Translations under genes and position numbers: made by a program | Notes under the pieces: generated by a model | The model's database searches: none | Seen by the model: only the letters and a program-made list of their open reading frames with translations | Told to the model about the DNA's origin: nothing | Assembly (NCBI RefSeq): GCF_014897585.1 | Contig: NZ_JABUXW010000010.1 | Location: 1-64,000, forward strand | Length of the DNA: 64,000 nt | Reading direction: 5' to 3' | Source of the DNA: Brachybacterium tyrofermentans | Lineage (GTDB): Bacteria; Actinomycetota; Actinomycetes; Actinomycetales; Dermabacteraceae | Part shown: piece after piece, positions 53,870 to 64,000 of the stretch | How positions within the stretch are numbered: position 1 is the first letter of the stretch | Layout: every line of letters starts with the position of its first letter

Positions 53870-54565
53870 TCAGGACGCGCCCCCGGCGCGATAGCCGACG
53901 CCCCGGACCGTCACCACGATGCTGGGGTTCTCGGGATCGTGCTCGATCTTCGAACGCAGCCGCTGGACATGGACGTTGACCAGGCGGGTATCGGCGCTGT
54001 GGCGGTACCCCCAGACATCGCGCAGCAGCACATCGCGGGTGAAGACCTGCCAGGGCTTGCGGGCGAGCTGGGTGAGCAGATCGAACTCGAGCGGGGTCAG
54101 GGAGATCAGCTCGCCGCCGCGGCTCACCTCGTGGCCGTCGACGTCGATGACCAGGTCTCCGATCGCCAGCTGCTCGGTGGTGGGGGGATCGACACGGCGC
54201 ACGCGGGCCTTGATCCGGGCCACCAGCTCCTCGGGTTCGAAGGGCTTGGTGAGGTAGTCGTCGGCCCCGGCCTCGAGCCCCTCCACCACATCGGCGGTGT
54301 CGGTGCGGGCCGTGAGCATGATGATGGGCACGCCGGACTCCCGGCGCAGTCGACGGCATACTTCGATGCCGTCCATGCCGGGGAGCATGAGGTCGAGGAG
54401 CACCAGGTCCGGTCGCAGTCGAGGGAACGTCTCCAGAGCGGAGGCGCCGTCGGGCGAGGTGGCGACCTCATAGCCCTTGCCGCGCAGGACTATCCCGACC
54501 ATCTCGGCGATCGCCTGGTCGTCATCAACCACGAGTATCCGTGAAGGCGTCGTCATGGTGGCCAT
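53870..54565 (-). CDS. mtrA: MtrA response regulator
   Basis: The 231-residue OmpR-type regulator has the receiver domain (V-V-D-D-D, phospho-acceptor Asp58 in L-L-D-L-M-L-P, L-T-A-R, L-T-K-P-F) and a winged helix ending L-R-S-K-I-E then V-R-G-V-G-Y-R-A. ATG 54565 (M-A-T-M-T-T) is chosen; ATG 54556 is also possible. It heads the mtrA-mtrB-lpqB unit and is divergent from the membrane-protein operon at 54762. Confidence 0.97.
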   Translation of the reverse strand: MATMTTPSRILVVDDDQAIAEMVGIVLRGKGYEVATSPDGASALETFPRLRPDLVLLDLMLPGMDGIEVCRRLRRESGVPIIMLTARTDTADVVEGLEAGADDYLTKPFEPEELVARIKARVRRVDPPTTEQLAIGDLVIDVDGHEVSRGGELISLTPLEFDLLTQLARKPWQVFTRDVLLRDVWGYRHSADTRLVNVHVQRLRSKIEHDPENPSIVVTVRGVGYRAGGAS

Positions 54566-54761
54566 TGTGCCACCGCAGGGGTCTCCTTCCTCGCATCCGC
54601 TCCTTGCGGGGGTGTCCGGAAGATGCGAGGTCATCGACGTTCGTCGGATCGGTGAAACCCCTCCGGGTCCGTAAGTTGTCCTCCAGGACTTCGAAATGCC
54701 CCGCCGGCCTCCGTCGGGCCGAGGGCGGCACGACGCGGCAGGACGACTTGCAGGAGGACCG

Positions 54762-55898
54762 ATGAGCACCGGCTGGATCGCACCCGGATCGACAGAGAGC
54801 ACCGACCTGCCCTCCACCGGCCGCGCCGACGGACCCCCGGACGGCGGCCCGTCGGGGAACGATGGGCGCTCCGCCCCTGCCGGGCCACGGCGCGAGCTGG
54901 TGCAGAACATGCCGCTGTTCCCGCTGCGTCCGCTGGGGCTCGGGGAGGTGCTCGGTGCGGCGGTGCGCATCTACCGCCTGCGGGCACGGACGGTGCTGGG
55001 TCTGGCGGCGATCGTCTACGGCATCGCCTTCGCGATCATGATGTTCACGACTGGGGCGGGGATGATCCCCTTCGTCGGCGACATGCAGGCGATGATGGAC
55101 GACCCCACCGCGTCGTCGTCCGCCTCGGTCTTCTCCGGCTCGGACCTCCTGCTGACGATCGGCTCCTCCGCGATCACCGGGGTCATCACGATGATCGCCG
55201 CATCGCTGGTGACCGTCGCCCTGACGGCGGTCTCGATCGGTGAGGCCACCGGACGCAGCCTAACCGGCGCCGAGATGTGGGCCCGGACCCGGAAGCTGGC
55301 GGTGTCCGCGATCTGCGTGAGCATCGTGATCGGGCTGCTCAGCCTCCTCCTGCTCGCGCTCCCCACGGCGCTCGGCATCCTGCCCATCGTCCTCGTCCAG
55401 GAGCCGAACGCGCTCACCATCGGGGCGATCGTCGTCGGCCTGGTGATCGGTGTGGTCGCCGCACTATGGATCTGGGCGCGCACGCTGCTCGCGATCCCCG
55501 CCCTCGTGGTCGAGGGCACCGGGATCCTCGGTGCGCTCCGGCGCTCCTTCCAGATGACCCGCGGCCGCAAGCTGTGGCGGGTGCTCGGTGTGGGCGTCCT
55601 CCTGTACGCGCTCTACTCCATCGCGCTCCAGGTGGTCGCCGGGGTGTTCAGCACCGTCGCCGTCGTGGTGTACCTGGCCATCATGCTGGCCACGTCCGGA
55701 CAGGCCGTGGTCGTGGGCATGATCGTGCTGACCGTCCTCACCCTGCTCGGCAGCTACGTCGCGTACGTGATGCTGTCCCCCTTCCTCTGCGCCGGGTTCG
55801 CCGCCGTCTACGCGGACAACCGCATGCGCCATGAGGCCTGGGACATCGAGCTGACGCGCCGGGCCCGGGAGAACTGGTCCACAGGCGGCGTGCGATGA
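54762..55898 (+). CDS. Integral membrane protein (glycerophosphoryl diester phosphodiesterase membrane-domain-like)
   Basis: The 378-residue protein has a disordered N-terminal about 45 residues, then P-L-R-P-L-G-L-G-E-V-L-G-A-A-V-R-I-Y-R, a signature of a widespread actinobacterial membrane family, followed by six hydrophobic segments. ATG 54762 follows CAGGAGG. It overlaps the next gene by 4 bases and so starts a five-gene operon with DUF4129, DUF4350, MoxR and DUF58 proteins. Confidence 0.82.
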   Translation: MSTGWIAPGSTESTDLPSTGRADGPPDGGPSGNDGRSAPAGPRRELVQNMPLFPLRPLGLGEVLGAAVRIYRLRARTVLGLAAIVYGIAFAIMMFTTGAGMIPFVGDMQAMMDDPTASSSASVFSGSDLLLTIGSSAITGVITMIAASLVTVALTAVSIGEATGRSLTGAEMWARTRKLAVSAICVSIVIGLLSLLLLALPTALGILPIVLVQEPNALTIGAIVVGLVIGVVAALWIWARTLLAIPALVVEGTGILGALRRSFQMTRGRKLWRVLGVGVLLYALYSIALQVVAGVFSTVAVVVYLAIMLATSGQAVVVGMIVLTVLTLLGSYVAYVMLSPFLCAGFAAVYADNRMRHEAWDIELTRRARENWSTGGVR

Positions 55899-56611
55899 TC
55901 CCCGCCGGCCCTCCTCCGCTGGATCCCGACGAGGCGCGCTCGCGCATCCTCGAGGAGCTGGCCAAGGCGGAGTACGACAACTCCCCCGGCTTCGTGGACT
56001 GGCTGCTCGGACAGATCGAGCAGTGGTACACGAACCTCGTGGCGGGGATCGACGGCTCCTCGGCCGCCCAGGCCGGAATCGCCGTGCTCCTCCTCCTCGC
56101 CCTGCTGGTGGTCGCGTTCCTGGTGCTGCGCCGCACCGGCATGATCCGCCGCAGCCATTCCCTCGCCGTCGCCCCCGAGCTCGATGCCGATCCCGTGCTG
56201 ACCGCCGCCGAGCTGCGCGAGGCGTCGCGCAGCGCCATCACCTCGGGACGGTTCGACGACGGCGCGGTGCTCGCCCTGCGCTCCCTCGTGCGCGACCTCG
56301 ACCAACGCACCCTGCTGGATGTCTCCGCCGGCCTGACCGCCCACGAGGCCGCCGAACGGGCAGCCCTCTCCTACCCGGACCTGCGGGGCCGCATTCAGCG
56401 CGGGGCCACGGCCTTCGACACCGCCGCCTACTCCCCCCGGCACGCCACGGAGAAGCAAGCTGATGACCTGCTGCGTCTCGCGGAGTACATCGCCGACTCC
56501 GCCCCGGATCTCACCGCCGTCGACGCCGCCGAGCCCACGAGCGAGACCGGTTCCGCGAACGGCCCCGGGACCTCGAGCGCATCCGAATCCCGGACAGGCG
56601 TCCGCTCATGA
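55895..56611 (+). CDS. DUF4129 domain membrane protein
   Basis: The 238-residue protein has an N-terminal helix, one membrane segment (about 62-82), the DUF4129 domain (L-R-E-A-S-R-S-A-I then A-L-R-S-L-V-R-D-L-D-Q-R and a T-A-H-E-A motif), and a disordered tail. DUF4129 usually accompanies MoxR/DUF58 proteins, as here. 4-base overlaps on both sides show tight coupling. Confidence 0.88.
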   Translation: MIPAGPPPLDPDEARSRILEELAKAEYDNSPGFVDWLLGQIEQWYTNLVAGIDGSSAAQAGIAVLLLLALLVVAFLVLRRTGMIRRSHSLAVAPELDADPVLTAAELREASRSAITSGRFDDGAVLALRSLVRDLDQRTLLDVSAGLTAHEAAERAALSYPDLRGRIQRGATAFDTAAYSPRHATEKQADDLLRLAEYIADSAPDLTAVDAAEPTSETGSANGPGTSSASESRTGVRS

Positions 56612-57830
56612 GCGCCCCGACCGTCTCGCGCCGCTCGCCGACGCCACCGTCGACCCCGCCCGTCGGAGCGCTCGATTCCGGCCGGTCTTCTGCAACCCCC
56701 GAGACCACACGACGGCGACCCTGGTTGACCATCCTCGTCGCGATCGCCGTGCTCGCCGCCGTGCTCGCCTCGGTCGCCCGCGGTGTCTACCGCGACGGCC
56801 CCCTCGAGCCCGATGCCCCTACCGAGCAGGGCTCCAAGGCGACGGTTCAGGTGCTCAGGGACCTCGGGGTGGACGTGCAGACGGACCGTCACACCGACGA
56901 CGCCGTCGAAGCGCTGGACGCCGGCCGGACCGTGCTGGTAACAGCCCCGAGCGACCTCTCGGGCCAGCAGCTCACCGCACTCGCCGAGGCCCAGGAGGAC
57001 GACGGCGGGCAGCTCGTGCTCGTCCAGCCCGACTTCGTCACGCTGTCGTACTTCACCTCCGCGATCAGCCCCACCGGCTCCCTCCGCACCGAGGCGGACC
57101 TGACCGCGGGCCCCGGATGCGGGGACCTCGCCCACGGGGCACGGCAGGTCCACGTGCCCGGTGCGGAGGGCCTGCGCGGATCCTCCTCCGTGTACCGCAC
57201 CGCGGACGGCGCCGAGGGCTGCTTCGACTCCGGAGACGGCTCGCTGGTGGCCGCGGAGGACGGGATCATCGTCCTGGGCAGCGCCGATCTGCTGACCAAC
57301 GCGGGGATCTCCGAGGCCGAGAACTCCGCGCTCGTGCTGAACGTGCTCGGCGAGTCCGGCGAGCTGACCTGGTACGTCCCTTCTGCCGGGGACCCGATGG
57401 GCTCGAGCGGCCAGTCCCTCGTGGGGTACCTCCCGGACTGGGCCGGCCCGGTCGCGCTGTGGATCCTCGCCGTGGGCGTGATCGCCATGGTGGCGCTGGG
57501 CCGACGGTTCGGGCCGGTGGTCGTGGAGCCGCTGCCCGTCACCGTGCGACCCCAGGAGCTCGTGCTGGGACGGGCCCGCCTGCTCCAGCGGTCCGATGCC
57601 CGGGACGCGGCGGCGACCTCCCTGCGCTCCGCCACGTCGACGCGGCTGGCAGATCGCCTCGGGCTGCGCCATGAATCCGCCCTCGACGGTCTGCTGGCGG
57701 CTCTCGCCCCGCACACCGACCGTTCGCCCGAGCAGCTGCGCACGCTGCTCGGCCCCACCCCCGTCACCACCGACGAGGACCTCGTGCGACTCGCACAGGA
57801 CCTCGACCGTCTTGAGAAGGAGATCGACCG

Positions 57831-57834
<4 letters not shown>
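56608..57834 (+). CDS. DUF4350 domain membrane protein
   Basis: The 408-residue protein has a disordered N-terminus, a membrane segment at about 37-57, the extracytoplasmic DUF4350 domain (Q-G-S-K-A-T-V-Q-V-L-R-D-L-G-V near residue 75) and a second membrane segment near 282-300, then a cytoplasmic helical region. It overlaps the moxR gene by 4 bases. Confidence 0.87.
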
Positions 57835-58880
<1,046 letters not shown>

Positions 58881-58891
58881 GGCGCCATCCC

Positions 58892-60190
58892 ATGAGGATC
58901 TCCCTGACCCCGCGCGCGGCCCTCGCCGCGCTGATCCCCCTGCCCGTGGTCGTGCTGTGGCCGAGCTGGTGGATGCTGCTGACCCTGTTCGTGCTGTGGG
59001 CGCTGGTGATCCTCGCCGACGCCTTCGCGGCCCCCGCCCCGACCGCGATCCGGGTGCGCCGCGAGGCACCGATCCAGGTGCGGCTCGGCAACGAGGTCAC
59101 CGGTCGGCTGCTGCTGACCAACACCACCGCCCGCGCCGCGCACCTCGAGGTGCGCGACGCCTGGAACCCCACCGCGGGCCTCGCCGCACAGCGGACGACG
59201 ATCCGGGTCCCGGCTCACGAGCGTCGGGCGATCTCCCAGCACTTCACCCCCACGCGACGCGGCGAGCACAGCTCCCGCGCGCTCCTGGTCGCCTCCTGCG
59301 GCCCGTTGGGGCTGGCCCGGCGCACGACCAGGGCCGACGCCCCCGGCCGCCTGCTCGCCCTGCACCCCTTCGGTGCACGACGCCATCTCCCCTCGCGGGT
59401 GCAGCGGCTGCGGGAGATCGAGGGCCTGGCGGCGATCCACCAGCGCGGCCAGGGCACCGAGTTCGACTCGCTGCGTGACTTCGTGGACGGCGACGACGTG
59501 CGCTCGATCGACTGGCGTGCCACCGCCCGCCGCCGCAGCGTCGTGGTGCGCACCTGGCGGCCTGAGCGGGATCGGCACGTGCTGATCGTCGTGGACACCT
59601 CACGCACCTCGGCGAGCCGCCTCGGCGACGCGACCCGCCTGGACTCCGCCTTCGACGCCGCGCTGCTGCTGACAGCGCTCGCGGGGCAGGCCGGGGACCG
59701 CGTGGATCTGCTGTGCATCGACCGCATCCCGCACGTCTCCGTGCTCGGCTCGACTCGGACGAAAGTGCTCCACGACATGGTCACCGCGACCGCCGCGGTG
59801 CACCCTGCGCTCGTGGAGACCGACTGGGATCGCGCAGCGGGGGTCATCGCCGACCGTGCCCGGCGCGGCTCCCTCGTGGTGCTCGTGACCCCGGTGGATG
59901 CGTCGGTCGTGCATACGGGATTGCTGCCGGTCGCCGCACGCCTGGCCAAGGACCGTCCGCTCGTGGTCGCCTCGGTCGCGGATCCTGCCCTCGAGGAGCT
60001 CGCCGCAGATCGCAGCGACGTCGAGGACGTCTACCGTGCGGCCGCCGCTGAGAAGGCGCGCGCCGAGCGGGCCGGGGTCTCCCGGACCCTCGAGCGGGTG
60101 GGCGCCCACGTCGTCGATGCCCCGCCCGACAGCGCCCCGCAGGCTCTCGCAGATGCCTACCTCGCCCTGAAGGCCGCCGGCAGGCTCTGA
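58892..60190 (+). CDS. DUF58 domain membrane protein
   Basis: The 432-residue protein has two hydrophobic segments at the N-terminus (about 8-48), a beta-sandwich region and the DUF58 core with E-F-D-S-L-R-D-F-V-D-G-D-D and S-I-D-W-R-A-T-A-R, followed by a von Willebrand A-like fold (V-V-D-T-S-R-T-S). It is the probable partner of the MoxR ATPase. ATG 58892 is 11 bases after moxR. Its end overlaps the convergent methyltransferase by 34 bases. Confidence 0.92.
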   Translation: MRISLTPRAALAALIPLPVVVLWPSWWMLLTLFVLWALVILADAFAAPAPTAIRVRREAPIQVRLGNEVTGRLLLTNTTARAAHLEVRDAWNPTAGLAAQRTTIRVPAHERRAISQHFTPTRRGEHSSRALLVASCGPLGLARRTTRADAPGRLLALHPFGARRHLPSRVQRLREIEGLAAIHQRGQGTEFDSLRDFVDGDDVRSIDWRATARRRSVVVRTWRPERDRHVLIVVDTSRTSASRLGDATRLDSAFDAALLLTALAGQAGDRVDLLCIDRIPHVSVLGSTRTKVLHDMVTATAAVHPALVETDWDRAAGVIADRARRGSLVVLVTPVDASVVHTGLLPVAARLAKDRPLVVASVADPALEELAADRSDVEDVYRAAAAEKARAERAGVSRTLERVGAHVVDAPPDSAPQALADAYLALKAAGRL

Positions 60191-60819
60191 GCTCTGCGTC
60201 GGACGCCGCGCGAGGACCTGCATCGCGCGAGGACCTGATAGGTGTGCCAATGCTTCGGGCCCTGGAACGAGGCTCCGTCACGCTCCCGCTCGTCCAGGGA
60301 GAGCACGTCGAAGCCCGCGAGCCGGGCCTCCACCTCAGCGCGGGTCAGGAACGTGCCATCGGTGCCGGCCCCGTCATCGCGGTCCCCGAAGAAGTCCACG
60401 GCGAGGACACCTCCCGGTCGCAGTGCCTCCAGCATCGTCTGCCACAGTCCGTCGAAGTGATTCCGCGGGACGAAGGGCAGGGTGGCACAGGACAGGATCA
60501 GATCCGCCGCTGGGAGGGCGGTGATCGAGGCCAGATCCAGCGTCTCGTGCTGCACGGGACGCTCTGCAGCCAGCTCGGCCATCGCAGGCGCCACACTGGG
60601 GTCGACGTCATAGGCGTGCACTGTGTACCCGCTCTCTGCGAGATGACGGGCCTCGATACCTCGGCCGCACCCGAGGTCGATGGCCACCCGCCTCGTTCCC
60701 ATCGCATCGCCCGTCGGCCGGGCCGCGGCGACGGCGGCGCGTGCCAGAGGGCGGACGTCCCTGCCCTCCTGCGCGGCGTTGTACGGGGCGAAGTCCCGGT
60801 CGGCGCCGCTGCTCTGCAT
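60157..60819 (-). CDS. SAM-dependent methyltransferase
   Basis: The 220-residue protein is a class I methyltransferase: motif I A-I-D-L-G-C-G-R-G near residue 48, motif II with Y-D-V-D-P-S, motif IV D-L-I-L-S-C-A-T-L-P-F and L-R-P-G-G-V-L-A-V-D. Its start reads F-A-P-Y-N-A-A-Q-E-G-R, as in TehB-like or class I small-molecule methylases. The substrate is unknown. ATG 60819 is chosen. Confidence 0.85.
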   Translation of the reverse strand: MQSSGADRDFAPYNAAQEGRDVRPLARAAVAAARPTGDAMGTRRVAIDLGCGRGIEARHLAESGYTVHAYDVDPSVAPAMAELAAERPVQHETLDLASITALPAADLILSCATLPFVPRNHFDGLWQTMLEALRPGGVLAVDFFGDRDDGAGTDGTFLTRAEVEARLAGFDVLSLDERERDGASFQGPKHWHTYQVLARCRSSRGVRRRAQSLPAAFRAR

Positions 60820-60860
60820 CCGGGAAGGGTACCGTTCGGACCGCTGTTGCGAGGCGCTGT

Positions 60861-61856
60861 TCAGCCTGCGGTGGCGACGCGATCGCCCACGAGGTCGTCG
60901 GAGAGGTCGCCGGTGATCCCGAGGCGATGCACCTGGCGCCCGCGCACGAGGAAGAAGACCATGAACGCCGCCCAGGCGAGGGCGCCGAGGCCGACCCGCA
61001 CCGCCGGAGGAAGCCCGCTCGGAGTCACGAAGGCCTCGAGGAAGCCCGAGATCAGGAGCACGGGCACGAGCCCGATCGCCACCGTGATCAGGGAACGGGC
61101 CGCCCGGGACAGGGCCCACAGCCGAGGGAGCGGACCGGGCCGCACCCAGGCCCAGAAGGTGCGCAGCCCGGCACCGGCGCCGACCAGCACGGCGGTGATC
61201 TCCAGCAGACCATGGGGCAGCAGGTAGACGAAGAAGGTGTCCAGCCCGTCGTACGCGCCCATGACACCTCCGGAGAGCCCGACGTTCAACCCGTTCTGCA
61301 CGAGCATGATCAGCGGCCAGATCCCGGTGACGCCGAAGACGACTGCCTGCACCGTGATCCACGCGTTGTTCGTCCAGACCTGAGCGGCGAAGCCCGTGGC
61401 CTCGCCCTCGAAGTAGTACGAGACGAAGTCGCGCTGCGCGAGGGAGCGCTGGGCCGCCTCGGGGAGCACCAGGCCGCGGGCCACCGGATCCGTCCCGAAG
61501 TACACCCCCGTGACGATGGCCGAGACCAGGAAGATCGCGGCCGAGAGCGCCACCGCCCAGCGCGCCTCGTACAGGGCGGCGGGAAGGTCCTCCCACAGGA
61601 AGGTGCGCGCGTTCTTCCACAGCGGGATCCGTGCCCCGGTGATCCGCAGGCGCGCCCGATGCACGAGCAGGGAGAGCCGTGCCGTGAGCGCCGGGTCCGG
61701 GTTGGTGGAGCGCACGGTCGACAGGTGCGTGGACGTCTGCTGATAGAGAGCCAGCAGCTCGTCGATGCCCTGCGCATCGAGAGTGCGCGAACGGGTCAGT
61801 TCCGCGAGCCGCTCCCACTGGGGGCGGTGCACGGCGATGAATGCGTCGGTGTCCAC
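60861..61856 (-). CDS. Stage II sporulation protein M-like membrane protein
   Basis: The 331-residue protein begins V-D-T-D-A-F-I-A-V-H-R-P-Q-W (GTG 61856), a hallmark of actinobacterial SpoIIM-family proteins, and has five or six membrane segments from about residue 103. Motifs include F-G-V-T-G-I-W-P and L-P-H-G-L-L-E-I. This organism shows no sporulation genes here; the family often sits beside RDD and MoxR/DUF58 genes in Actinobacteria, as it does in this window. Confidence 0.9.
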   Translation of the reverse strand: MDTDAFIAVHRPQWERLAELTRSRTLDAQGIDELLALYQQTSTHLSTVRSTNPDPALTARLSLLVHRARLRITGARIPLWKNARTFLWEDLPAALYEARWAVALSAAIFLVSAIVTGVYFGTDPVARGLVLPEAAQRSLAQRDFVSYYFEGEATGFAAQVWTNNAWITVQAVVFGVTGIWPLIMLVQNGLNVGLSGGVMGAYDGLDTFFVYLLPHGLLEITAVLVGAGAGLRTFWAWVRPGPLPRLWALSRAARSLITVAIGLVPVLLISGFLEAFVTPSGLPPAVRVGLGALAWAAFMVFFLVRGRQVHRLGITGDLSDDLVGDRVATAG

Positions 61857-61972
61857 GATCCCAGCGTAGGGTCCCGACCGTCCTCGCACCGCCGACGAAA
61901 GTCGGAGCCCTCGGCGCCGGAAGCCGACGCTCGGCGCTGACCGAGGGCACCGCAGGCTGACAGGATGGGGGC

Positions 61973-62824
61973 ATGGCAACGATGGGCTCCGCTGCGCCGG
62001 TCACGGCGCGCACCGACCGTGACGCGCTGATCACCGGGGATGCTGTCCTCCTGGATCTGCGTCCGGCCTCCTTCGCGGCCCGCATGCTCTCCGCCGCGAT
62101 CGACGGCGCGCTGCAGCTGGGCATCCTCATCGTCTGCACCGTCGCGGTGGCATGGACGGCGGCGCGCGCGGATCTCGACGAGGGGTTGATCGCCGCCGCG
62201 ATCGTGGCCGTGTCCGTGGCCGCCTACGTCGGATACCCCGTGCTCTGCGAGATGCTGCTGCAGGGTCGTTCGGTGGGGCGAATCGCGATGGGCACGCGGG
62301 TGGTGCGGGACGACGGCGGTCCCGTCCACGGGCGCCAGAGCCTGCTCCGTGCCGTGATGGCGATGCTGGAGATCTGGTCCACCGCCGGATCCATCGCGCT
62401 GACCTGCGCGGTGATCGATCGCAAGTCTCGGCGACTGGGCGATCTGCTGGCCGGGACCCTCGTGATCCAGGAGCGCATGGCGGCACTCGAGCCGAGGCGC
62501 ACCGAGGTGCCCGCGCGCCTGCAGGAGTGGGTGGCCGCCGCCGACGTGGGCCGGCTCCCGCTCACCCTCATGCAGGACATCCGCTCGTTCCTGCCGCGGG
62601 CTGACCGGATCAATCCGGAGTCGCGCCGTCAGCTCTCCCGGGATCTGCTGCGTCGTACGCTGCCCCACGTCGCGCCAGCTCCGCCGCCCGGAACGGTGCC
62701 CGAGGAGTTTCTGGCCGCGGTGATCGCGGAGCGGTCGCGCCGTGACGAGGAGCGGCTGCGTCGAGCGCAGGGGCGCCAGGAGGAGCTCGCCGCGGAGGTA
62801 CGCGCAGTCCGCTTCTCCGCCTGA
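61973..62824 (+). CDS. RDD family membrane protein
   Basis: The 283-residue protein has the RDD domain: A-A-R-M-L-S-A-A-I-D-G-A near residue 40, three membrane segments (about 45-65, 68-90 and 125-145), and D-R-K-S-R-R-L-G-D-L-L-A-G-T. A charged cytoplasmic tail of about 100 residues follows. It is divergent from the SpoIIM gene. Function unknown. Confidence 0.9.
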   Translation: MATMGSAAPVTARTDRDALITGDAVLLDLRPASFAARMLSAAIDGALQLGILIVCTVAVAWTAARADLDEGLIAAAIVAVSVAAYVGYPVLCEMLLQGRSVGRIAMGTRVVRDDGGPVHGRQSLLRAVMAMLEIWSTAGSIALTCAVIDRKSRRLGDLLAGTLVIQERMAALEPRRTEVPARLQEWVAAADVGRLPLTLMQDIRSFLPRADRINPESRRQLSRDLLRRTLPHVAPAPPPGTVPEEFLAAVIAERSRRDEERLRRAQGRQEELAAEVRAVRFSA

Positions 62825-62898
62825 GGCGCTCTCCAGCAGAGCATTCCCGGTCGCTCTCCGGCAGAGCGTTCCCGGTCGCTCTCCGGCAGAGCATTCCC
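62825..62898. repeat. Three tandem 24-25 bp repeats, each with a small hairpin
   Basis: Copies lie at 62825-62848, 62849-62873 and 62874-62898. Each contains GCTCT-(CCGGC or CCAGC)-AGAGC, a perfect 5-bp stem with a 5-base loop, followed by ATTCCC or GTTCCC. They start right after the RDD stop and face the convergent phosphomannomutase gene. Differences between copies fall outside the stems. Confidence 0.85.
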
Positions 62899-63025
62899 TC
62901 ACCGCAGGCGCACGTGCGTCACCCGCAGCAGAGACTGTGGCCCTCAGCGGGAGCGGGGATTGGAGCTGGGCCCGGACCTGCGCCGGAGCCGGGGACTCTC
63001 CGTCTCCGGGTGTCCGTGCGTCGTC

Positions 63026-64000
63026 TCAGGCTGTCGGCACGTCGTGGCGCCCGGCGATCAGCACCGGGATCCCGCCCTCGACCGGGTGCCGACGGGCGCA
63101 GTCCGTGCACTGAAGAGCCGCCTCGACGTCCCGCAGCTCTCCGCCGCAGTCGGGACAGCGCAGGCGCGAGCGCACCCAGCTGGGAACATCGGCACCGCTG
63201 GCTCCGGCAGGAAGCTCGACGGCTTCTGCGCCCGGCCCCGCCTGATCGGCGTCGTCATCGTCCCGTGCGATGGCGAGGATCTCGTCCCGGATGCGGGCCA
63301 TGGTGGTCCTCTCTCCTGCTTCGACGTTCAGCCGCAGCAGCGGCTCGGTGTTCGAGGAGCGCAACGAGAACCACCAGCGGTCCTCGGGGTCGAGATCCTC
63401 GTCCCAGTGCACGACGGTCAGCCCGTCCAGCTCGTCGATCTGCGCGGCTCTCAGCGACGTCGACTGCTCGCGGACCCGGTCCAGAGCCGCCCCGGAGTCA
63501 CGCACCAGGGAGTTGATCTCCCCGCTGGAGGGATACGGATCATGCTCCGCGACCAGCGCGGAGAGCGGCCCGTCGGTCTCGGCGAGAGCTGCCAGCATAT
63601 GGAGCGCCGCGAGCATCCCGGAGTCCGCGGAGAAGAAGTCCCGGAAATAGTAGTGCGCAGAGTGCTCGCCGCCGAAGACGGCGTCGTGCTCGGCCATGAT
63701 CGCCTTGATCAGCGAGTGGCCCACGGGAGCGCGCACCACGTCTCCCCCGGCCTCGAGCACCGTCTCGGTGACGTGGCGGGAGGAGACCAGGTTCGCGACC
63801 ACCGCTGGCCGCTCCTCGCCGGCGGCACGAGCCCGGGCGACCTCGCGGCGCGCGATGAGCGCGGTCACCGCCGAGGGCGGGACCGGGGTGCCGGTCTCGT
63901 CGACCACCACGCAGCGGTCGGCGTCGCCGTCGAAGGCGAGCCCGAGATCGGCCCCCTCCCGGACGACTGCCGCCTGCAGATCGCGAAGCGTCTCGCGGTC
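63026..64000 (-). CDS. manB: Phosphomannomutase/phosphoglucomutase fused to a Trm112-like zinc ribbon (5' end outside window)
   Basis: The visible 324 residues include the metal loop F-D-G-D-A-D-R, the third domain with G-G-E-H-S-A-H-Y and the C-terminal phosphate-binding S-L-R-S-S-N-T-E-P. Together these identify an alpha-D-phosphohexomutase that interconverts mannose-6-phosphate and mannose-1-phosphate (or the glucose pair). The catalytic serine lies beyond the window. After about 40 linker residues the protein continues with R-C-P-D-C-G-G and C-T-D-C-A-R-R, a Trm112-type zinc ribbon ending G-G-I-P-V-L-I. In many actinobacteria such a protein is encoded by a separate gene beside the mutase. 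Confidence 0.92.
   Translation of the reverse strand, partial: DRETLRDLQAAVVREGADLGLAFDGDADRCVVVDETGTPVPPSAVTALIARREVARARAAGEERPAVVANLVSSRHVTETVLEAGGDVVRAPVGHSLIKAIMAEHDAVFGGEHSAHYYFRDFFSADSGMLAALHMLAALAETDGPLSALVAEHDPYPSSGEINSLVRDSGAALDRVREQSTSLRAAQIDELDGLTVVHWDEDLDPEDRWWFSLRSSNTEPLLRLNVEAGERTTMARIRDEILAIARDDDDADQAGPGAEAVELPAGASGADVPSWVRSRLRCPDCGGELRDVEAALQCTDCARRHPVEGGIPVLIAGRHDVPTA

Overview
The window is high-GC DNA from an actinobacterium. The gene order hpf, comF, lpqB, mtrB, mtrA beside secA, and whiB1 facing a PdtaS-type kinase, is the arrangement known from mycobacteria and other Actinobacteria. The overall gene set suggests Micrococcales, possibly Brachybacterium or a relative; that placement is an inference from gene content, not a computed phylogeny.

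Layout. Positions 1 to about 3.7 kb belong to an integrative element cut by the left edge of the window: tyrosine integrase, small helix-turn-helix protein and a truncated D5/P4-type primase, all on the minus strand. It abuts the 3' end of a Flp-type pilin gene. Positions 3.7-6.27 kb hold the tad (tight adherence/type IV pilus) genes flp, tadC, tadB and the 3' end of the ATPase gene tadA. Positions 6.26-26.26 kb are a second, unrelated genomic island of about 20 kb inserted inside tadA. The other part of tadA is at 26.25-27.2 kb. A 14-bp direct repeat marks both junctions, and joining the two halves through one copy restores an uninterrupted 409-codon frame.

The island carries a large serine integrase, a small serine resolvase, a MobV-like relaxase that has lost its start, an IS3-family insertion sequence, an SRAP (HMCES/YedK-like) gene, a complete type I restriction-modification operon (hsdM-hsdS-hsdR), and several uncharacterised genes. 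Two of these have nuclease-like motifs, so it looks like a mobile defence island.

From 27.2 kb onward the DNA is core chromosome: YihY family protein, a second SRAP gene, a NarL-type two-component system, a MacB/FtsX-type ABC transporter, WhiB1, PdtaS, a TadZ/CpaE-like ATPase with an SAF-domain (CpaB-like) partner, a LysM protein, SecA, a YcaQ-like protein, long-form hibernation factor, ComF, the MtrAB-LpqB envelope-stress system, a MoxR/DUF58/DUF4129/DUF4350 operon, a methyltransferase, SpoIIM, RDD protein, and a phosphomannomutase fused to a Trm112-like zinc ribbon that runs off the right edge. Several perfect or near-perfect hairpins separate convergent units and are good terminator candidates. 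No tRNA, rRNA or CRISPR array was found.
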